From contig CM021321.1 of assembly GCA_010645155.1 (NCBI GenBank), forward strand, positions 5,752,035 through 5,816,034: 64,000 bases of DNA, given 5' to 3'. A program made the translations under genes and the position numbers. This DNA comes from Tigriopus japonicus. Lineage: Eukaryota > Arthropoda > Copepoda > Harpacticoida > Harpacticidae. Positions within the stretch are counted from its first letter, which is position 1. Each line of letters opens with the position of its first letter. Of the stretch, positions 62,471-64,000 are shown one piece after another. The notes beneath the pieces are model-generated. The model had not been told where the DNA came from. It did no database searches and worked only from the letters and a program-made list of their open reading frames with translations.

Positions 62471-64000
62471 ATTCCCTTATTTGTAGATGTAATTTTAAGC
62501 CCTCGCGTCTTAGAACGAAGAGTTGTGCCAAGTTTTTGCCTGCTGAGAAGCAGCCAAGATCAGATCGATCTCCTAAAGCCCCCAAAAAGCATCCATGATG
62601 TTTCTTCACCCCGAAGACGTTTTACAACAGTGTATTAGCCTCAAGTGTTGAACAAATTGCTCAAGAGCAAGAAGAATCCGCTTATTTTCATCAATAACAT
62701 TGATACATCTGGTTACCAAACGGATTTCCACTTTCATGGCGTGTTAAAAAGCATCATTTGTGACAATATAATCTACTTTTGTTCGGTTTTTTATTTATTC
62801 TCCCTTCAATTCTGGTTGGGATTCAAACACTTTTTTACGTAAAAAACTGAGCGTTAACATAATGTATATTAAAAGCCAGTCTCGTAGAGATGCAACCTTT
62901 TCAAGACTTTTTTTTGAAGAACACAGTAGCAACTAATTTTATTTCAATGTGTTAAGCTTTATCCTCTATCTAGATCTCCTTTGCCACAATCTAATTGAGT
63001 TGAGTAATTAGGAGCCCCATTTTGGCCTTTATAAGGCCAAAGAATAAACCTTATCTTTATTGTGAGCGGTCCTCATTCAATTTTCCCCACCTTGTTTTGG
63101 TTTTACTAAACGTTCATGTCACAATGAAAATTTCGCATTACCATAACAAAAGTAGAGAGAATATTTATGCCTTTTTCCTAAATATTTCAGGCTCTTCATA
63201 ACGCCTGGTTCACTTCTAATTGCCCATAATTTGCAACTCGCTTTCGGCGCAACCGACAACAAAGAGAGATACAACTTAAAATGAAGCTGGAATGCATTTC
63301 CGTGAGCGTTGCTTTCCTTCTGTTTGCAACAACTATTTCATTTCGAATGGAACAAACGACAAGAATTTTAAATTTAATATTTGTCGAACCAGTGGGAACG
63401 AACCCTCTCTGGGTTGATAATTTAATCATGTCTTTTGGTCTATTGCTGCACTTCCAATTACTTTGAATTTTCGGGTCGAGTTGGTTTTTGACTTTTTTAT
63501 TATCCCTTAAAACTTGTCTGAGGAAAACTGTCCATTGACAGAGGGTTTAACATTAAATTGTTTGCATGTAACTCTTTCATTTGGTAATCAATGAAATGTG
63601 TGCAAGGGATTAATAAAAAACAATTTCAAGTTTTGAGCTCTGAGCGAGCTTGAATATGACAATGAACTTGCTTAGAGCATTCTGAGGAAGCTTCTGTAGA
63701 GCATTTATACTACGCTGTCTATGCGATTAAAATGGTTGACGCATTTTTAACGAGGAAAAAGCAAATAGATTCGTTTTATGGAGCCTTAAATCTCTAATTG
63801 GTCAAATTCATATTTGCCGGGTCTGAATGCTTAAAAAAAAGCTTCTCGAAAGATGTTGATCGAATTTTTCCGACCACTCTTAAATCTTGAAAAGGAGTTT
63901 GAAAGGTGGTTTCCTGAACTAATTGAACAAAAAATGCATTTTAATGTGTAAATGCACCCTAAAATGTGATTTGCGACCGCCTGTAATACGGTCAAAGTGC
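62471..64000. other. Non-coding to the window end
   Basis: No homeobox, Hox N-terminus or transposase seen. Short ORFs at 62645-62842 and 63281-63466 start with hydrophobic stretches but are too short and isolated to support. Confidence 0.55.

Noticed and set aside
63281..63466. Short ORF with a signal-peptide-like start
   Set aside because: 61 residues, no downstream domain or splice context; hydrophobic starts arise readily in T-rich DNA.
37401..64000. Search for abd-A coding exons
   Set aside because: No second homeobox, hexapeptide or UbdA peptide found on either strand.

Overview
This window is AT-rich metazoan DNA with long non-coding stretches, simple-sequence tracts and many decayed transposable elements. 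The only protein-coding gene I can support is a Hox gene on the minus strand. Its two coding exons (36791-36179 and 28847-28528) carry the N-terminal NSYF motif, the YPWMAIAG hexapeptide, an Antennapedia-class homeodomain and the UbdA peptide. That combination identifies Ultrabithorax (Ubx), so the organism is an arthropod. The short hexapeptide-homeodomain linker, the His-rich C-terminus without the long insect Gln-Ala/poly-Ala run, and the tc1/mariner, hAT and CR1-like relics suggest a crustacean, possibly a copepod. That assignment is inference.

Layout. 1-28 kb is the region 3' of Ubx (the expected Antp side): no exon, but a Tc1/mariner relic (6.3-6.9 kb), a MITE with long direct flanking repeats (9.2 kb), a fold-back repeat and a partner copy (10.55 and 12.6 kb), three non-autonomous hAT elements with perfect 8-bp target duplications (15.9, 24.3 and 26.3 kb) and a cluster of simple repeats (17.6-18.6 kb). 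28.1-37.4 kb is Ubx: 3'UTR with a poly(A) signal, homeobox exon, a 7331-bp phase-1 intron containing one MITE, exon 1, and a GA-tract-bearing leader/promoter.

37.4-64 kb lies 5' of Ubx (the expected abd-A side). It has a cluster of CTCF-like motifs at 40.9-41.5 kb, a MITE with 48-bp inverted ends at 42.6 kb, a promoter-like block with a strong splice donor on the Ubx strand at 49.5-50 kb, two 5'-truncated LINE relics (51.9 and 55.0 kb; the first ends in a perfect 56-bp fold-back), a 30-bp tandem repeat, an 846-bp hAT-type element, a MITE sharing its ends with the one in the Ubx intron, and a deleted mariner copy split by a 1049-bp hAT-type insertion.

There is one gene, so no operon-like cooperation. 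The functional theme is a Hox gene embedded in cis-regulatory DNA, with GA tracts, possible insulator motifs and a possible upstream non-coding transcript as regulatory candidates. All motif calls and alignments were made by eye.
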